Positions 7,941-17,707 of a stretch of 64,000 nucleotides of DNA are shown piece after piece. Below the pieces are notes generated by a model. The model was not told the origin of the DNA. It saw only the letters and a program-made list of their open reading frames with translations, and did not search any database. Both the position numbers and the translations under genes were made by a program. The first letter of the stretch is position 1. Each line of letters opens with the position of its first letter. The DNA is from Methanobacteriota archaeon (GTDB lineage: Archaea; Halobacteriota; Methanomicrobia; Methanomicrobiales; Methanomicrobiaceae): assembly GCA_016841485.1 (NCBI GenBank), contig JAENZA010000005.1:1-64000 (forward strand). Direction: 5' to 3'.

Positions 7941-10933
7941 CGTGGGTCCACCCCCAGGTTGTATAGGTCGTTTATGCGCCATGCACCGGGTTCAAACTGC
8001 AGCTCGACCGACTGAGGCACTCCTTCCTCCAGGTCGGAGAAGTACCAAATGTACTCGTTGCCGGCGGATGTGTTCAGGAAGTCATCCCCTGACATCGCAC
8101 CGATGATCATGCCTTCGGGTTTGAGCCAGTAGAGCGATGCCTGCGGGATGGTGCCTGACTGTGAGGTGATGTTCATAATGACGGATGTTCCGTTAAGGGT
8201 GATGCTTCCGGTGACGACCCTGAAGTCATCGGTCCCTCCTCCATAATAATGGAGCTCGCCAAACTCGGACGTGCAGCCGAACAGGGTTGCGGTTCCTGCA
8301 AGGACGATATCTGTTCCCGGTGTAATGCCACTGACATCCAGTGTTCCACTGAAGTTCCCGTCACCATCTGCTGGGGGGTCAATGGTGTCCAGATACATCC
8401 ATCCTTCACCGTAGTAGGTGTCCATTTCTTTCTTCTTTTCCCAGTTGTTGCCGACAAGGTTGTCGCCTGCAGTGTCGTTGCGGACGAGGAAGATCTCAAT
8501 CTCTGATCCGGCAAAGTCGGAATTGTCGTGGTCGGGGAGGCCGACAAACCCTTCGAGGGTAAGAGTGCCGGCAACCGTGTTCCAGACCGCTGCGGTGATG
8601 ACGGGGTAATCCATTCCCCTGTTCGGCTTGTTGTCAAGGAGCACGCCGTCGTTTACGGTGACATTGTCAACCCCGCCGGTTACCCCGAGGTCGATGCCGA
8701 GATAGGAGTTGTTGTAGAGTGCGTTCTTCGAAAACGTGTTATTCAGACTCTGCCTGTTCTCCACTACAATGCCCGAATGTCCGTTCTCACGTATCACCGA
8801 CGACCGGACTCTCGTATCTGGTGCCTGGAGGATATTGATGCCGACCCCTTCGTTCATCTCAATGAGGGAACCGGTGATCTCCGGTCCGCTTCCTCCCCCG
8901 GTACCGGGGAGACTGATCTGTATGGCGTCTTTTTCATCCGTGTGGGCGATGATGCTGCGGTCGATATGCAGGGTGGATGCGGCTACATCGATTCCCGTAT
9001 GGCCTCCCGTGGGGTCCATGGCTGTCTTATAGACAAGAATATTTTCAAGCAGACATCCTTCTGCTCCGTCGACGAGGGAGATGCCCGTATGCTTGGTGAA
9101 GGCAATTATGCTGTCGCGGACCATGTTGTTTGAAGCATCATTGTTGAATTCGATGCCGCCTGTGGGGCTGTCTTTTGAGGTTGCATACTCCTCCTCTGCA
9201 GGCGTTGCATTTGCCGTCAGCCCGATGAGACAGCGCTCGATTGTGATGTCGGGGGCAATTGAGCTGATCACGGTACCGGCTGCGTATCCTGCGATATCCG
9301 AGACATACGATCCCTCGCCATTCAGTTCCATGAGCCCGTCGCCTTTGGGGGGGTTGAGTTCTATTTCAGGTTTGGCGACCGGGATAAAGAGGTCATCTTC
9401 ACCAAAGTGTTCGCGACCGTCAGGGCCGGTCCCGACTGGAACGGCAGTGGCTGTGCTGACGGCGATCATCCGGTGGTTCTCCGTGTCGTAGGAAACGTAG
9501 CCGGGGTTGGTATCACAGGGGGAAAGTGAGGTGTCAAACACCGTGCCGTTCAGCCCGAAGGGTCCGTCGAAGTGTACGATTCTGTAGGTGAGGTCCAGTT
9601 TCCACCACTGGCCGGTACCGTCATGGGTATTGGGGGGGACCGCCATGACAAACCGGCTCTCCTGGAACCCTTCAATAGCCTCGGCATTGGTGAGGAACCG
9701 GTGAAGGGAACCCTGGGAATCTTCGTCACCGATGTCGTTGACGATGACATCGTAGGAGAACCCGAAGTCCATTGACTCGTCTTGGTCTGCATAGGCGCTG
9801 GTATTGAGAAGTGCTACATGTTCATAGACGTCTTCGTCCCAGTCATCCGTCACCAACGGGTCCTGTCCGCCGAACTGCAGGACAAATTCGTGAGTGCCGG
9901 TTGCCGGATCGTAGGATACCTGGTAGGTCTGTTCTGCAAGGATGTCCTCCGGTCCTGCACCGGCCTCAAGTGGGCGGGTCGTAGTAAGGGAGGCTGCCTC
10001 TACGGCAATGAAGTAATCCGAGCCGTTGTCGACACTAAAGGAGTAGACTCCCTCTGAATCGGTGGTGGTTGACTCTATATATGTGTCAGCTGACGGGTCG
10101 AAGGCGAAATCCCCGTCATCCTCGAAGAGTCGTACCACTGCCCCTTCGATGGGTTCATCAGGTCCGTCGGCATCGGTGACCACGAGGTCTTCGTAGACGA
10201 TGCCGGTTACCGTAACCTGTTCCGCCATCTGATTGCCGGCAGCGAAGAGGTCAGGTTGCGGCACTCCCGATGCAGATGCTGAGCGAGCCACGGCATCATC
10301 CGAGGGTGTGTCTTCATCGATAGTGAAGACGAGGGTTGTCAGTGCATTGTCGCACTCCAGAGCCATTGTATAGGTGCCCGGCGCCAGGTCGACCTGAATG
10401 GCAAATCTGCCGTCCCCGGTATCCGGGATGATGTCCCCGGAGAAATTTTCGCAGGCATAGCTTAGCAGTCCTGCATCCCTGAGCGATTCGGAGACGGTAC
10501 CGTTTACCCAACCGTCGGCATACCATGCATTGATGGCACAGCAGCCCACGCAGAATGTGGTGTTCAGTCCACCGGCAGAAACGGTATACTCTCCGATAAT
10601 CACATGGTCAAGGAGAGGATATTCAGCCAGGCTTATGCCGTCTGCATAGACAAAGGTAATGTCGTGGTCATATCCTGCAGGATCGGTTACCGTCCCTGTG
10701 CTCACATTGCCGTCATAGGTGATGAGCACGGTGTTCCCCGGCACCCATGATTCTCCTGCATCGAGTCCGGTGGGGGGAACCGGGTCGGCCACTTCGGGTG
10801 GCCCGTAACTGTCGGTGACATTTGTATCACCGGTATCCCCCGCGGCAATGCCGGGGAGGGTGGCGATGAGCACGCACACAAGAAGCGTGATCATCACCCT
10901 GGATATTGGTCTTCGCTCTTTCATTTTCGTCAT
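7937..10933 (-). CDS. Large secreted right-handed beta-helix protein with an SdrD/carboxypeptidase-regulatory-like domain
   Basis: A 998-residue secreted protein. The ATG at 10933 overlaps the upstream stop (ATGA); a longer in-frame start lies within the upstream gene. After the signal peptide (residues 1-31) there is an N-terminal beta region with cysteines. Near residues 235-310 comes a beta-sandwich insert of the SdrD-B or carboxypeptidase-regulatory type ([32 protein letters not shown]). A long parallel beta-helix follows at about 560-800, with repeated short strands such as [17 protein letters not shown] and [15 protein letters not shown], and a beta-rich end. No C-terminal membrane anchor is seen, so it is probably held by a partner from the same operon. 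Beta-helix proteins often bind or cleave polysaccharides, but no catalytic motif was recognised. Confidence 0.85.
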   Translation of the reverse strand: MTKMKERRPISRVMITLLVCVLIATLPGIAAGDTGDTNVTDSYGPPEVADPVPPTGLDAGESWVPGNTVLITYDGNVSTGTVTDPAGYDHDITFVYADGISLAEYPLLDHVIIGEYTVSAGGLNTTFCVGCCAINAWYADGWVNGTVSESLRDAGLLSYACENFSGDIIPDTGDGRFAIQVDLAPGTYTMALECDNALTTLVFTIDEDTPSDDAVARSASASGVPQPDLFAAGNQMAEQVTVTGIVYEDLVVTDADGPDEPIEGAVVRLFEDDGDFAFDPSADTYIESTTTDSEGVYSFSVDNGSDYFIAVEAASLTTTRPLEAGAGPEDILAEQTYQVSYDPATGTHEFVLQFGGQDPLVTDDWDEDVYEHVALLNTSAYADQDESMDFGFSYDVIVNDIGDEDSQGSLHRFLTNAEAIEGFQESRFVMAVPPNTHDGTGQWWKLDLTYRIVHFDGPFGLNGTVFDTSLSPCDTNPGYVSYDTENHRMIAVSTATAVPVGTGPDGREHFGEDDLFIPVAKPEIELNPPKGDGLMELNGEGSYVSDIAGYAAGTVISSIAPDITIERCLIGLTANATPAEEEYATSKDSPTGGIEFNNDASNNMVRDSIIAFTKHTGISLVDGAEGCLLENILVYKTAMDPTGGHTGIDVAASTLHIDRSIIAHTDEKDAIQISLPGTGGGSGPEITGSLIEMNEGVGINILQAPDTRVRSSVIRENGHSGIVVENRQSLNNTFSKNALYNNSYLGIDLGVTGGVDNVTVNDGVLLDNKPNRGMDYPVITAAVWNTVAGTLTLEGFVGLPDHDNSDFAGSEIEIFLVRNDTAGDNLVGNNWEKKKEMDTYYGEGWMYLDTIDPPADGDGNFSGTLDVSGITPGTDIVLAGTATLFGCTSEFGELHYYGGGTDDFRVVTGSITLNGTSVIMNITSQSGTIPQASLYWLKPEGMIIGAMSGDDFLNTSAGNEYIWYFSDLEEGVPQSVELQFEPGAWRINDLYNLGVDPR

Positions 10934-11670
10934 CACTCCTCCTTTTTCTCCGGCTCTCTTCTGATGTACCAGACTACACAGACGATGCCCGCTACGAGGA
11001 CAAGTCCCCATAGTACGACAGACCATGAAAATCCTGTTTCAGGAAGAGGGAGCGGTGAAAATTCCGCACTTGCAAAGACGATCTCTCCGCGGGGGAGGGT
11101 TCCCGAGGTCCCGTCCTGGTAGACCAGGTTCTGGTCCGATGAGAACGTGACCGAGTAATCCTCTATGGGGAGATCTGATGCCACCGGTATGGCGATGTTT
11201 GTGAACAGGACTCCTTTCTGGGCAAGATCACCTGAATCAAATTCAAGGATATAGCTCATCTCCTCGCCGGGCTGGATGGGATACCAGATTTCATACCGGA
11301 TGGTGGTATAGTCGTCCCCTTCTGTCACATGGGACATCAGGAGCTTTCCATCCGAGGTAATTGCCCGGAGGTTCTCTACTTCTACCGCTTTTGGGGCAGA
11401 GGTGCCCGGAATGGAGAAGAAAAAAATCTGGGAGGGAGAAAATGTCTGAAGTCTGAATTCTCCGATGCCGGGGACGACCGGTTTGTCGATGACGTTTCTC
11501 AGCGTCACCATCGTCTTCTGGTGCACAGTGTCCCCTATTGTGACCTCCACATCATAGTGGGAGATCGTTTCGACGTCAATGGTCTGCGCCTGTGCAGCGC
11601 CTGTCATGAGTATGAGGCAGATGACCCCCACCACAAGGGTCATCCCCCACCTCGCCTTCCTGTTGTCCAT
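10933..11670 (-). CDS. Surface protein with an LPETG-type sorting-like C-terminus
   Basis: A 245-residue protein with a signal peptide (residues 1-28, ending AQA), a beta-rich ectodomain of about 175 residues and a C-terminal tail. The tail reads LPETG (residues 209-213), a hydrophobic helix (about 215-237) and a charged end RREPEKKEE. This is the exact arrangement of a Gram-positive sortase signal. No sortase is encoded in the window, and a plain transmembrane anchor is the simpler explanation. It lies 23 bp after the S-layer-like gene and is coupled by ATGA to the beta-helix gene, so it may anchor the latter. The ectodomain family is not recognised. Confidence 0.8.
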   Translation of the reverse strand: MDNRKARWGMTLVVGVICLILMTGAAQAQTIDVETISHYDVEVTIGDTVHQKTMVTLRNVIDKPVVPGIGEFRLQTFSPSQIFFFSIPGTSAPKAVEVENLRAITSDGKLLMSHVTEGDDYTTIRYEIWYPIQPGEEMSYILEFDSGDLAQKGVLFTNIAIPVASDLPIEDYSVTFSSDQNLVYQDGTSGTLPRGEIVFASAEFSPLPLPETGFSWSVVLWGLVLVAGIVCVVWYIRREPEKKEE

Positions 11671-11693
11671 AGGAAATCTTTGGTAATGTAGGG

Positions 11694-13670
11694 TTATTTC
11701 TTTCTTCGGATGACGACACCTGCGACCATGACCGCTGCGAAGAGCAGAATGAACATGCCTTCATAGTTTGCCGCCTTTGAGCCGCCAAACAGGGTGACGA
11801 TGGGCGAGGTGTGGTCATTGAGCGAATTGACCGGGTCCACACCGACGATATAGACGTCGCTGAGGCGGAAGTCGCCGCTGCCCGTCATGTTGTAGGCGAT
11901 GACAAACTGCTTTTCGGCCGTGATCTGGTCCCAGGCCTCGTAATCGCCGTTCCCGAATGCACCGGGCTGGAGCGAACCGAGGCTCCAGATCTGGCCGAGA
12001 TCATAGCCCGCCATTGGGTCTGTAACATTGGTGTAATCCCCGAACAGGGCCGAGCTGTTGACGTAATTACTCGAACCTTGATTCCATGAACTGTAATCGG
12101 CAAGGGACATGTTGGTCGGGATCATGTCGTAGATATAGGCGGTATCCGGGGTCGCCGTGCCGCCGATGTTCTCGACAACGATGTAGACCCTGAACTTGGT
12201 GTCCTCATCCGGGAAGGGCACGACGTGCTTGGTGGCCTTGATCAGGTAGTCGCCTACCACCCAGATACGCTGGGAGACGATGAAATCCGACCCGTAGGTC
12301 TCATTCCACTGTGTCTTGATTGAGTAGCTCTTCTCCCAGCCGTGGGTGTCGTTCTGCTGGAGTGCAAAGGTGGCGTTTGCCCATATGACCGGGACGCCGT
12401 CGTAGGCGAACTCGATGGTTTCGGTAGTGCTGAATTCGCCGGGGTTCAGGACCGTCGTCAGTCCTGTCAACGCGTAGAGGACGGTGTCGGATGATCCTGA
12501 GGTACTGCCGGGTGTCCAGCCGGAATCCTCGACATAAGCCCCGAAGTTGCCCTCGGTCGCCCATACGGCGTAGTCGGTCAGGACGTAGACGAGGCCTGCT
12601 GCCTGATTCGTGAAGGTGGCATTGCCTTTCCATGAACCGTCGACATGCTCCTTCGTCACCGCAACGAGTGCCTCACCGGTTGCATAGCAGTCATAGACCA
12701 CTGAACCGCTGATCAGTCCCTCGTCCTCTCCGCTTCCGGATTTTACCGCACTGAATGCGATCGTGGTAAACCCGAACGGTTCGTCGATGTTGCCGGTCAT
12801 CTCCTCATGGATGGCAGCCACATCATAGCTGGTGTTCACCCAGACGGTGGATCCCTGCGTCAAAGCGACACCGGTTACCTGCATCTGGCCCGGTGCTGTG
12901 CTGCCATAGAGGGCGGGGCCGTCCAGAAGCACGGAGGTTCCCTCTGAGGTGTCGTTGTTGGAGATCGGTCCGAGTGTGGTCCACGCATCTGAGCCGTAAT
13001 GGGTGTTGTTTGCGCTCAGGTAATGGTTGATCTCCATTGCCACCTCGTCACCGTCGGTGAAGAACTCGGAGTTGGTGGTCGCGTTGAAGTACACGGTCCA
13101 GGAAACGTCCTTGCCGGACACCACACGCGATGCATCGGTGTAGGTGTCGACGAGAATAAGGGATGTTTGTGCAAGCGACGTCCCGTCTACCGGGATCTCG
13201 TCAGCGAGGACGATATACGAAAGGCGGGCATACTGGCCAGCCCGAAGCTGGGGGATCTGGACCCAGAAGTTTGCATCGTCATCGCCCATCTCAGGGGCTG
13301 ATGCGGGCTTTGCGTCATAGACAAAGACCTCGGAACTCGCACTCTCAAAGGAGACATTGAGCCCGTTGGACCCGTAGGTCTCATCATAGTTGGTGAGGTT
13401 GATCGGCACCCAGATGTCATAGATGTCATCTCCTGCCGTTCCATTGTTGAGGATGGTAATCTCACCCGTCACCCCGGTGGTGTTGGTGCCGCCAATGATG
13501 AAGGTCGAGACATATTCGTTCATGGAGATTTCCAGCGGTGCTGCTGCGGCGCTCGCAGCCATGGCACCGACGACAACGAGCACCAGGAATACCTGTGCAG
13601 TCGTTCGTATCGATACCTTGCGTTCACTCTTTTCTGTTTTCTTCTGCGGTGTGTCATAATCAGATTTCAT
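11694..13670 (-). CDS. S-layer-like glycoprotein, first gene of the surface operon
   Basis: A 658-residue protein from the ATG at 13670, which has GGGGG four to eight bases upstream; a start 33 bases further out is less likely. A long charged n-region is followed by a signal helix (about residues 24-43, ending AAA), a large beta-rich ectodomain with more than a dozen Asn-X-Ser/Thr sequons, and a C-terminal membrane helix ending RRKK. This is the plan of an archaeal S-layer or surface-sheath glycoprotein. It contains no PGF-CTERM-type archaeosortase motif. It opens the four-gene operon and, with its AT-rich upstream gap, is probably well expressed; that last point is inference. Confidence 0.8.
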   Translation of the reverse strand: MKSDYDTPQKKTEKSERKVSIRTTAQVFLVLVVVGAMAASAAAAPLEISMNEYVSTFIIGGTNTTGVTGEITILNNGTAGDDIYDIWVPINLTNYDETYGSNGLNVSFESASSEVFVYDAKPASAPEMGDDDANFWVQIPQLRAGQYARLSYIVLADEIPVDGTSLAQTSLILVDTYTDASRVVSGKDVSWTVYFNATTNSEFFTDGDEVAMEINHYLSANNTHYGSDAWTTLGPISNNDTSEGTSVLLDGPALYGSTAPGQMQVTGVALTQGSTVWVNTSYDVAAIHEEMTGNIDEPFGFTTIAFSAVKSGSGEDEGLISGSVVYDCYATGEALVAVTKEHVDGSWKGNATFTNQAAGLVYVLTDYAVWATEGNFGAYVEDSGWTPGSTSGSSDTVLYALTGLTTVLNPGEFSTTETIEFAYDGVPVIWANATFALQQNDTHGWEKSYSIKTQWNETYGSDFIVSQRIWVVGDYLIKATKHVVPFPDEDTKFRVYIVVENIGGTATPDTAYIYDMIPTNMSLADYSSWNQGSSNYVNSSALFGDYTNVTDPMAGYDLGQIWSLGSLQPGAFGNGDYEAWDQITAEKQFVIAYNMTGSGDFRLSDVYIVGVDPVNSLNDHTSPIVTLFGGSKAANYEGMFILLFAAVMVAGVVIRRKK

Positions 13671-14028
13671 ATGACATTCCCCCTTTCTTTTATGAGCTGT
13701 CATATTGCCCGCATCGCAGGCGCCATGACCGGATACTACCAGAACTCCCCCCCGGGTGTTCTTATCCTAACAATGGATATACTCTATTTATTATTAACTC
13801 TTTGTATGGAAATCATTATATAGGGGGTTGGATTTGGCAAAAATAGTCCTGATAATTTTTGAAAAATGCCAGTAATTTGCCGTGGAATTATGATAAAACG
13901 CCGGTTTTACAATTAATTTGTAGGTTTATGCAAAGAACATTATTGCGGAATAAAAAATGGATGGAATGCCATGTATTTGGTGCTATGCGCGCAAAAACGG
14001 GGGATATTCCTGATGATCAGGACTCCTT
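13671..14028. promoter_or_regulatory. Intergenic promoter region of the surface operon
   Basis: A 358-bp gap without a credible gene. On the minus strand a TATA-like box TATATAATG lies at 13814-13822 and a second AT-rich stretch at about 13785-13797, giving a leader of roughly 90-130 bases before the S-layer-like gene. The part from 13850 to 13990 is AT-rich without recognised signals and lies upstream of this promoter, past the end of the convergent-free pcm gene. Confidence 0.5.
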
Positions 14029-14691
14029 TCACTCCTGGACAAATCCATGTCTGCCGATGACGGGAACAAAGCGGACGCCGCCCCTGCTTTCCACCCGGCC
14101 CCGGCCTTCCTCCACCGTTATAAGAACGAGTTCCTGTGTCTGGCGTTCACCGACCGGGGCAACGATTCTTCCGCCGTCCCTGACAAACGGATAGAGGTAG
14201 GTGGGGAGGACTGGTGATGCAGCGGTGAGAATGGCGGCATCATAGGGGGCATACTTTCCGGTGATGGTCGTCGCATCACAACTGAACACCCTGGCATTGG
14301 TCACCCCGGCGGTGAGCAGGTTTTGGCGTGCCAGGGCTGCGAGTTCAGGGACCCGTTCGACGCTGAACACCTCTTTTGCACAGGAGGCGATCACCGCTGC
14401 CTGGTAGCCCGATCCCGTTCCCAGTTCAAACACCCTGTCTGTCTTTGAGAGTGACAGAAGTTCACTCATGTAGGCAACGATGTAGGGTTGTGAGATGGTG
14501 GCATTATGGCCGATCGGAAGCGGACGGTCATGGTAGGCGGCATCCCTGAGGTGCGACGGAACAAAAACATGACGGGGAAGGCTTCCCATAGCCTCGAGTA
14601 CGGCGGGGCTTCGGATGCCCCGGGCCTTCAGCTGATGCCTGACCATCTCCCTGCGGCTGACATCCTCCCGCTCCCTGCGCCTGTCCACCAT
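14029..14691 (-). CDS. pcm: Protein-L-isoaspartate O-methyltransferase (copy 1)
   Basis: A 220-residue enzyme that methylates isoaspartyl residues in damaged proteins using AdoMet. Family signatures are MVRHQLKARGI, HVFVP, the block DRPLPIGHNATISQPYIVAYM, the AdoMet-binding motif FELGTGSGYQAAV and a final GGVRFVPVIG. The ATG at 14691 with GGGAG upstream is preferred over an in-frame start 51 bases earlier. It lies directly downstream of a second pcm gene on the same strand, separated by 144 bp, so the two are tandem paralogues with strongly similar sequences. Confidence 0.93.
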   Translation of the reverse strand: MVDRRREREDVSRREMVRHQLKARGIRSPAVLEAMGSLPRHVFVPSHLRDAAYHDRPLPIGHNATISQPYIVAYMSELLSLSKTDRVFELGTGSGYQAAVIASCAKEVFSVERVPELAALARQNLLTAGVTNARVFSCDATTITGKYAPYDAAILTAASPVLPTYLYPFVRDGGRIVAPVGERQTQELVLITVEEGRGRVESRGGVRFVPVIGRHGFVQE

Positions 14692-14835
14692 AGCTCCCGT
14701 TATCCAATCGTCAGAACCAACCCTGAACCTTGTGGTCGCCAAGGGATGGACGTGTTAACGAATATCCCTGCCTTCTCTCAGCACGTTTGGAAACCGGTGC
14801 CTGTTCCGGGGGAAATGGTCGTGCACAGGAGGATT

Positions 14836-15513
14836 TCATCCCCCTTCCGCAAATCCGTGTTTCCCTATGACCGGAACAAACCTGACACCCCCCTTCCCCT
14901 CAACCCGTCCTTTCCCCTGAAGAACGGTGATAAGAAAGAGTTCCTGTACATACATGTCGCCGACCGGAACGACAATTCGCCCGCCATCGTTCATGTACGG
15001 GTAGAGATATTCGGGGAGGGCCGGTGATGCGGCAGTAAGTATGGCAGCATCATAGGGGGCATAGTCTGCGGCAAGGGTGGTTGCATCCCCTTCGAGGACG
15101 CGGACATTCGTTGTCCCGACGGCTGCCAGGTTCCCGAGTGCCACGGGGACGAGTTCAGGGACCCGCTCAACGCTGATGACTTCCTTTGTGCAGAAGGCGA
15201 GCACCGCCGCCTGGTAACCGGACCCTGTTCCCAGTTCAAAGACCCGGTCGTTTTTCGAAAGTTTGAGGAGCTCGCTCATATAGGCAACGATATACGGCTG
15301 GGAGATGGTGGCATCATAGCCGATGGGGAGGGGGCAGTCCTGATACGCGGCATCACGAATACGTTCGGGGACGAAGAGGTGGCGGGGTATGGTCGCCATC
15401 GCCCTGAGGATACACTGGTCGGAAATTCCCCTGGCAACGAGCTGATGCGTCACCATCTCCTTACGGGCGACCTCGAGGCGTGCTTCATTTTTATCCATCA
15501 TCATTTTTTCCAT
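14836..15513 (-). CDS. pcm: Protein-L-isoaspartate O-methyltransferase (copy 2)
   Basis: A 225-residue enzyme with the same signatures as its neighbour: MVTHQLVARGI, HLFVPERIRDAAYQD, PLPIGYDATISQPYIVAYM, FELGTGSGYQAAV and GGVRFVPVIGKHGF. The two copies are colinear over their full length and differ mainly in the central region and N-terminus, which points to a tandem duplication that is old enough to have diverged. Both active-site blocks are intact in both copies, so neither looks like a pseudogene. Starts at 15513 or at the Met cluster around 15498-15504 are both possible. Confidence 0.93.
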   Translation of the reverse strand: MEKMMMDKNEARLEVARKEMVTHQLVARGISDQCILRAMATIPRHLFVPERIRDAAYQDCPLPIGYDATISQPYIVAYMSELLKLSKNDRVFELGTGSGYQAAVLAFCTKEVISVERVPELVPVALGNLAAVGTTNVRVLEGDATTLAADYAPYDAAILTAASPALPEYLYPYMNDGGRIVVPVGDMYVQELFLITVLQGKGRVEGKGGVRFVPVIGKHGFAEGG

Positions 15514-15610
15514 GACATCTGCCTGCTATCGTAAAACCAGAGGGCAGATTGTCTTTGACAAAAAAGGTTGTGCCGGTGACTTTCAGAAGAGATGAGAGGG
15601 ATGAACCATT

Positions 15611-15850
15611 TCACTCCTCAGGAGCGTGGAAGCAGAACCAGCCGCCTTTCAGATTATATTTCTGTGCGACGGGACAGTCCATGCAGTTGCATCCTTTATT
15701 GACGGCGTCCTTCTTTGCCGAAACTCCCCGTGCACAGAAGAGTGCATGCGGTTCGGACTCCATGAGCTTGTTCTCCCTGAACGTTGGGCAGGTGCCGCAG
15801 TATTGTTTGCATATCTCCAGGTTTTCCGGTGTGTCGGGTACTTTCATCAA
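15611..15850 (-). CDS. DUF2769 cysteine-rich small protein
   Basis: A 79-residue protein with eight cysteines in the pattern of DUF2769: CKQYCGTCP, LFCARG, and GCNCMDCPV, then WFC near the end. DUF2769 proteins are common in methanogens and some clostridia. The cysteines suggest a metal or Fe-S site, but the role is unknown. Start ATG-ATG at 15850/15847. It is divergent from the thioredoxin-fold gene and MsvR-like regulator, a setting that would fit redox metabolism; this is inference from position only. Confidence 0.85.
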   Translation of the reverse strand: MMKVPDTPENLEICKQYCGTCPTFRENKLMESEPHALFCARGVSAKKDAVNKGCNCMDCPVAQKYNLKGGWFCFHAPEE

Positions 15851-16002
15851 CTTCCACCTGTTTTTTTATATTTATTCCTAACAAGGACGTGTTCCATTCA
15901 CGTGTTCATTGCATAAATAATGTGTTCTCCCCCGTCCGAGAGACGAGAGCGTTACCCGGTGCTGAGGAAGGTTCAAATGCAGGGACTTATCTATCAGCAT
16001 CC

Positions 16003-16485
16003 ATGCCAACCGGTACCAGGTTCCCCGCTCTGTCGGCCCGCACGCTTGCGGGGACGAACAAGACGCTCCCTGATGCTGCAGCAGGAAAGGTCTCCCTGAT
16101 TGTTGTCGCCTTTGTCCGTGGCGCCCAGGAGATGATCAATTCCTGGGTACTGCCCTTTGAAGAGGAATTTTTACCGTCAGCGGATGTCGTGGTCTATGAA
16201 GTCCCCATGATCGAATCGTCCCTGTGGAAACCGGCACGGTCGATGATCGACGGCGGGATGCGTTCCGGCATTCCTCCGGAAAAACATGATTATGTCATCA
16301 CATCGTATGGGAGTGCGGCCGCCTACCGTGAGATTCTTGGCATGGAGGACCGCTCACTTGCCTATCTCTTTCTCCTTGACCGGGATGGCGTCATCCGCTG
16401 GGAGGGAAAGGGATTTGCCGACTCCGACGGGATGTCCCGCCTCCTGAAGACGGCAACAACTCTTATACATGCAAGAAGCGGGTGA
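16003..16485 (+). CDS. Thioredoxin-fold protein without active-site cysteines (ATP10/AhpC-like)
   Basis: A 160-residue protein from the ATG at 16003; the frame is open further upstream but that part has no similarity and is very cysteine-rich. The sequence FPALSARTLAGTNKTLPDA then GKVSLIVVAFVRGAQ resembles the first strands of a peroxiredoxin or ATP10-like thioredoxin fold. LAYLFLLDRDGVIRWEGKGFA matches the central strands that normally present substrate. The mature protein has no cysteine, so it cannot act as a classical disulfide reductase or peroxiredoxin. It precedes the MsvR-like regulator on the same strand, 166 bp apart. Function unknown. Confidence 0.65.
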   Translation: MPTGTRFPALSARTLAGTNKTLPDAAAGKVSLIVVAFVRGAQEMINSWVLPFEEEFLPSADVVVYEVPMIESSLWKPARSMIDGGMRSGIPPEKHDYVITSYGSAAAYREILGMEDRSLAYLFLLDRDGVIRWEGKGFADSDGMSRLLKTATTLIHARSG

Positions 16486-16609
16486 GGCATTCCCCCGGCA
16501 AATGATCCCTCATTGTATGTCCTGCAGGACGGATATTTAGTGGATCGTCGACGGCCTTTTTCTGCAATACCGGTGTCCGGGGAACCGTTCCCCGGGGTAC
16601 GAACAGAAG

Positions 16610-16618
16610 GCTTTATTG
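16610..16618 (+). promoter_or_regulatory. TATA box of the MsvR-like regulator
   Basis: GCTTTATTG at 16610-16618 lies 33 bases before the ATG at 16651 and supports that start over an upstream in-frame ATG at 16513. A GAGGAG ribosome-binding site sits just before the ATG. Confidence 0.5.
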
Positions 16619-16650
16619 TACACACTGATAATGCGGTACATACGAGGAGT

Positions 16651-17424
16651 ATGGCGCAGGGCGGTGGACTGAAAAGGGAAGGAGTGGGCCTGTACAGCAC
16701 CCGTGACTCGGTGTATCCCATAGAAAGCCCGGTAAAACAGAGCATTCTTTCGATGCTGGAAAGTGAGGGGCCACTTTCCTTCGATGAGATTGTTGGAAGG
16801 CTTGGGAAGGCCAAATCGACGGTTTCAGTGCACCTGAAAGGGCTTTCGGGAGACGGGGTGATCGACGTGCAGACCGACCCCGATGATGCCCGCAGAAAGA
16901 CCTTCCTCCTTTCGGGGCGTCATGTCGGGACACTCTCGGCAGAGGACTGCGTCCCCGCACGCAACCGCCAGTCCTCCGCTGCCGCTGAATTTTATGATGT
17001 CGGGTCCCTGTACCGCTTCATGTGCTGTCAGGTCCGCACCACGATGATGGAGGCGGGTATCAACATCGAGCCAATCCTGCTCTCTGCGGGGGAAATGGTC
17101 GGCATGTCCATTGCGGGGATGCTCGGCCGCGGTGATGTGTACGCCAATTGTGCCGCTCTCTCGAATTTCTGGAGAGATTATGGGCTTGGCACCATCTCTT
17201 TTGAATCATATGATCCTCTTGTCATCGTCACCACCGACTGCTTTGAATGTGCCGACCTTCCGAATGTCGGCCGGCCGGTCTGTGCATTCGGCAAGGGGGT
17301 TTTAGGTGCGGTATTCAGCGACCTTTACGGGCAGGACGTAACGGTAACCGAGACCCGGTGTTTTGCGATGGGGGATGAGATGTGCATGTTCGAAATAATC
17401 CCCGCCAGCAGGAAAGAACCATGA
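16651..17424 (+). CDS. MsvR-like redox regulator: ArsR-type winged helix plus V4R domain
   Basis: A 257-residue protein. Residues about 18-90 form an ArsR-type winged-helix domain (VKQSILSMLESEGPLSFDEI, then KAKSTVSVHLKGLSGDGVI). Residues about 110-255 are a V4R (4-vinyl reductase) domain with cysteines at FMCCQVR, NCAALS, TTDCFECADLP, RPVCAF and the final CFAMGDEMCMFEI. This architecture is that of the methanogen regulator MsvR, whose DNA binding is controlled by cysteine oxidation; equivalence of individual cysteines is not established here. Its own promoter region and the upstream thioredoxin-fold gene are plausible targets. Confidence 0.85.
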   Translation: MAQGGGLKREGVGLYSTRDSVYPIESPVKQSILSMLESEGPLSFDEIVGRLGKAKSTVSVHLKGLSGDGVIDVQTDPDDARRKTFLLSGRHVGTLSAEDCVPARNRQSSAAAEFYDVGSLYRFMCCQVRTTMMEAGINIEPILLSAGEMVGMSIAGMLGRGDVYANCAALSNFWRDYGLGTISFESYDPLVIVTTDCFECADLPNVGRPVCAFGKGVLGAVFSDLYGQDVTVTETRCFAMGDEMCMFEIIPASRKEP

Positions 17425-17707
17425 ACCCATGCCCGTAGGGACTACCGGTGCTGGCTTTGGAAGAGGGCCGGCAGGAACCATCAGGTATTGAGGCAGTATC
17501 CTGCACGCCAGGACGCACCGGACAGCCGGGAGCAGGCGGGCAGGGCCCCCTGATGGGCATTTTCTTTGGAGAATAGTTTGTCTGGTGGTGTCTATGGTGG
17601 ATTCGAATGCGGCTGACGGAGATGATCCTGGCGGTACCGTATTCCCAGGGAAAAAAGGGGATCAAAAAGCTGTTGTTATGTAGTATCAGAGCTGAAAAAT
17701 TATTTCC
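17425..17707. other. Intergenic gap with no recognised feature
   Basis: A 283-bp stretch between the MsvR-like gene and the membrane histidine kinase. It is GC-rich in the first 130 bases and more AT-rich towards 17700, where the kinase promoter should be. No RNA gene or repeat was seen. Confidence 0.4.

Noticed and set aside
8528-9133. A 201-codon open frame antisense to the beta-helix gene
   Set aside because: Shadow of the surface protein; no start signal or similarity.
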